Shown here in pieces: positions 60,759-64,000 of a DNA stretch of 64,000 nt (its first letter is position 1; each line of letters starts with the position of its first letter). Origin of the DNA: Myrica gale (Eukaryota > Streptophyta > Magnoliopsida > Fagales > Myricaceae). A model generated the notes under the pieces. It was given only the letters and a program-made list of their open reading frames with translations. It ran no database searches and was not told the DNA's origin. The stretch spans positions 26,312,501 through 26,376,500 of the forward strand of contig OZ005610.1 in assembly GCA_963930655.1 (NCBI GenBank). Reading direction: 5' to 3'. The translations under genes and the position numbers were made by a program.

Positions 60759-62353
60759 GGTGTTGGTGGCGGATCAGATTAGAGATCTCAGAGAAAAAGT
60801 AGGGAGGGAGGGAGGGAGGAAGGGAGAAAATCTTTTGCAGAGCTATATGTATTGTACTGGGTGGGGTGTCTGGATTAGCCGTGGGACAATATATATAGAG
60901 AAAGGAGTTTATTACATAGTGATCTTTGTAAGATATAATCTATGTGGGGATAGTCTATTGATAAATATAATCTTTGTAAGAATGATGTTGGCTACTTGGC
61001 TTGGCCCGCTGGGGGTTGGTAAGAAAAAGAGTCAGGGGGTCAGATTCACTTCCCCATGGTTTTTGTATCTTTCTTTCTTTCTTTTATTAGATTACTTCTT
61101 CTTAATGCATGTTTAAAAATGTCACGGGAAAGTATATATATATTTTTTCAGTCTTAAGCTGAAATGCGACCGAGTGATTCATTATATTTTTTTTCCTAAC
61201 GAGTGTTAGGGTCAGCTTTACGCATCGACTAATTTTGGGATCTGTGCAATCCTCTCGTTCCACCCAAATTGAATATTTATCAAGCCGAAAGCTCTTGGGA
61301 TGACACCAAAATGTTGGTAGCACTTACGGAGTTTTAAACTTGAAATCTTAGAGGAAAAATTCTACCGAAGTCCAAGTCTTAACCACTAGGGGTTGACTAG
61401 GTGTTCATTTATGTGTGCTTAATCTGAGTTAATCTGCTACTAAAATGGTCGGAGGACCAAGGGATCTTAGCTAAATGATGTTGTATGAAATGACATTATC
61501 AAATTTGATGTTGTATAACTTAGAGTTACCTAACTCCTAAGCCTTTTCTTTTCAAATCCACTTGTTAGGATCTTAAAATTTGTTAATTGTGACAAATAAT
61601 AAGATGATAAATATCATCTTGGTATCATATAATATCTAAGATTATGAGGAATATGTGGAAGTAGGGCAGTAATATTAGTAGTTGCATTCATTGAAACTAA
61701 GGAGAATTAGTAGGAAATTTTTTGAATACCTACTCACTTGCCCTCTAGAAAAGAAAAAGAATACTCCAAACTTTACTGCAAAATCTTAAATACGACAGTT
61801 AATATAGACAACATTTTATAAGTTACTTAATAACAAGAAACAAATGTACCATTCACTTAAAATGTTACACCAACTTTAACAGACAGAGTGGATGACTTTC
61901 CCCGTTGAAAATATATTCTATTACCTCTCTTATTTTGTTTGCATTCAATTACTCCATCATTTACCAGAAGATGTCAAAGTGAATGGAGGAATAAAAGAAA
62001 ATTAATCTGTGGCGAAACTAGGCTAGAGTGAAGCATTCATACATATGTGAAAATAACTACTCTCTTGAAGATTGAAAAATTTGATATTGTAATCACATTA
62101 TTGTTCAAAGGGAACAACACTAGGAGTGAAAAGTGAAATTGAAGGGACAGAGAATGAATTATGTTCAGCTAGAACTTAGGTAAACAACCGTGGCTGTGTG
62201 CAATTAACAACCAAGGCCGCAGGGGTTAATTATATGGGATTCTGGAAAACGATTTCCCAGTGCAACTCAAGTTGCTGTATTATGATGAGTGTTTCCTCAT
62301 CCCCAATCAACCCAATTACTACGTCATGGTTAGTAGTTGCTGTACATGACCTG
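60759..62353. other. Intergenic between PSAT and cyclin genes
   Basis: Begins with the promoter of PSAT: a GGGA-rich tract at about 60800-60826 and a TATATATA at 60890-60898 on the proper strand. The rest is A/T-rich with no gene or repeat that I recognise. Confidence 0.4.
60890..60898 (-). promoter_or_regulatory. Possible TATA box of PSAT
   Basis: CTATATATATTG on the minus strand about 135 bases before the start codon. Position is plausible; no other support. Confidence 0.35.
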
Positions 62354-63508
62354 CTATAGTTGGGTATCCAAAAGAAAAAGAGCCGGTTCGCATTTTCCTG
62401 TGTGGCCAAACTTCGATGTACAGTATTTCCTATGTACCCCTGTGAGTTTCCCTGTTGCAGCCTTCTGGTGGAAACCTACCATTTGTCTTGAGCATTCTCT
62501 ATGACCAAGTAAAGCAAGAAGCATTCCCAATCAATGAAATTTCATGTATCCGATCTGTATTTGTTATTTAAAATGGCAAGAAACTCACAAGAGCTGATCT
62601 TCTGAGTAGCTGGTATGCCATTCACAGGTCTTACTCCACTGCTGGACCCCATAAACAGTACATAGAGCGGTATAGACTGCAGCAGCTGCTAATAAAGATG
62701 GCGGGAACTTGAGCATCTCACACTCCACGAGCGAAAGCTCAATCAAGAAGAAGGACAGTTGCTCAAGCTGTTCCATAAAGTTAATGTTAATCTAATTGCA
62801 GCAATATTGCTTGACATTGATATGCAAGTAATTTTGGGCATGCGGATACTATACTCAAGTGTTTCTTTAGAGAAGATTTCTAACCTTTTTTTCAGATTGA
62901 GCAGCCTTGAGGAACCTTCGCATGAAAACATAGGGGGTTGGAACTGACATGTTGAACTGCAATGTGTTGAGCATCAAGCTCTCCTGCAGGTTTCTTAATA
63001 TCAGAAGATCATTTCAAAGGATGTGTTATAACTTTAGCATAATCACGAATCAAGAAAAATACCATGTCTAGAACCTCCTTCCTTGTGTAAGCTTTATCTG
63101 ATATAAGAATCAAATCCCCCACAATAGGAACAGAAACCTCCTCGTACTTGCATGCTAAAAGCAATGCAACCAACCCAACCAACTGAAGTTTCTTTCTTAC
63201 CACTGTTTGCTTGGATAAAAATCTGTCAATTATATTAACTGTAAGGAATAATGTCTCGTTCATGAGTTCAAACTTGTCATGGACCTGTTGATTCAAAGAA
63301 CCAGAACCAAGGCTCAAAATTGACATTTGATTTGCAGCGAAAACGAAAGCAATCAAGGTGAGCCAGAAGCCCAATTTTTACCATTCTGGGCATTGGTTCA
63401 GTGGGAGACATTGTGTACCTCAATAAGCCAGTCAATTAGTATATATCTCATCCTCTCATTAATGTCAGATTGTTGTTCCATATAGTTTGGTGCGACACAG
63501 CTAAAACT
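62354..63508 (-). CDS. CYCB2: B2-type cyclin, C-terminal five exons
   Basis: Five exons join in frame on the minus strand: 63419-63508, 63063-63284, 62885-62983, 62589-62767 and 62354-62498 (stop at 62354-62356). They encode the last 244 residues, covering both cyclin folds: [98 protein letters not shown]-type [14 protein letters not shown] and [10 protein letters not shown]2 cyclins activate CDKs at the G2/M transition. The first exon starts after an AG at 63509-63510. The exons for the N-terminal part, including the destruction box, are not visible in 63511-64000. Either the upstream intron runs past the window edge or the gene is truncated. One unusual residue is RYILIDW where RAILIDW is typical. 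Confidence 0.9.
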
Positions 63509-63510
63509 CT

Positions 63511-64000
63511 GCATAAAATGACTTGTACTTAGTAACCAAAATTAGGTAGTATCGATCTTTCATTATCAGTTACCGCATTTGCAATGAAAATAGGTTTTGA
63601 AAATTTGAAGCATATCATAAATTTTGCTGAAATAGTAATTGAGTGAACTGCTCCAGCAAATAAAAACGATGAACTGTATCACCATTTGCGTCCATAACAG
63701 GACAAGAAAAACTCAAACTTGAGCCAACAATACTTGCCATTTGCTACAACAGTGGTGGTATTTCAACCTTATATATGAGACACTTAATGGAAAACCATAT
63801 CAACAGTGGTGATATTAACTCATCTTGTATCAATAATTACCTCAAATTGAGTCTGCGTTATCCTTGCGTGTATTTAATGATGCCACAAAATGTCGCTAAC
63901 GATCTAAATTTGGTAATCTACACACATATAACTCCACACACCGGTTATCTAAATTTGGTAATCTACACATATATAACTCCACATACCGGCACTCAAACAA
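63511..64000. other. Upstream of the cyclin exons; window edge
   Basis: I expected cyclin N-terminal exons here and found none. A short reading on the minus strand (near 63665-63738, MASIVGSSLSFSCPVMDANG) looks faintly protein-like but is not assignable. The end holds the tandem repeat at 63902-63989. Confidence 0.4.
63902..63989. repeat. Two-unit 45-bp tandem repeat
   Basis: Units at 63902-63946 and 63947-63989, both starting ATCTAAATTTGGTAATCTAC and ending ATACCGG or ACACCGG, nearly identical. The array could continue beyond the window. Confidence 0.85.

Noticed and set aside
60411-61116. Long plus-strand frames antisense to the PSAT transit peptide and promoter
   Set aside because: Gly/Val/Arg-rich antisense reading of the PSAT coding strand; no independent support.

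Overview
The window is nuclear DNA of a flowering plant, most likely a core eudicot. Genes have many short GT-AG introns and AT-rich intergenic DNA, and the proteins are plant-specific (SBP-box factor, DUF241 family, PPR protein, plant-type serine acetyltransferase, GRIP golgin). There are no bacterial operons, CRISPR arrays, rRNA or convincing tRNA genes. I cannot name the species.

Layout, left to right. 1-4.4 kb: gene-poor, with three MITE-like inserts. 4.4-12 kb: tandem DUF241 cluster on the minus strand (intact, broken, intact); the middle copy is split by a 238-bp element with a 9-bp target duplication. 16.7-18.1 kb: intronless PPR gene (-). 19.1-22.5 kb: mitochondrial NAD-isocitrate dehydrogenase regulatory subunit (+). 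23.7-25.3 kb: small SBP-box transcription factor (-). 26.7-29.0 kb: acyl-activating enzyme gene (+) wrecked by five indels. 29.5-39.1 kb: tandem cluster of strictosidine-synthase-like genes (-), two intact, one decayed, one reduced to its 5' end, interleaved with a miniature LTR element (TRIM), two LINE 3' fragments and MITEs. 41.7-42.5 kb: a 798-bp hAT-type element. 43.1-47.1 kb: serine acetyltransferase (+, 10 exons). 49.9-57.9 kb: GRIP golgin (+, 21 coding exons). 59.5-60.8 kb: plastid phosphoserine aminotransferase (-) with one frameshift. 62.4-63.5 kb: 3' five exons of a B2-type cyclin (-).

These genes do not form one pathway, although PSAT (serine synthesis) and serine acetyltransferase (serine to O-acetylserine, toward cysteine) are metabolically linked neighbours. 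Their order looks ancestral: from memory, cyclin B2, PSAT, SERAT3, acyl-activating enzyme, PPR and DUF241 are consecutive at Arabidopsis At2g17620-At2g17680, and the sister segment near At4g35620-At4g35690 keeps cyclin B2, PSAT, SERAT3, an IDH subunit and DUF241 genes.

I found no wholly new biological system. The best observations are structural: several mobile elements with exact target-site duplications, the four-copy SSL cluster, the decayed acyl-activating enzyme, and the single-base frameshift in an otherwise intact PSAT.
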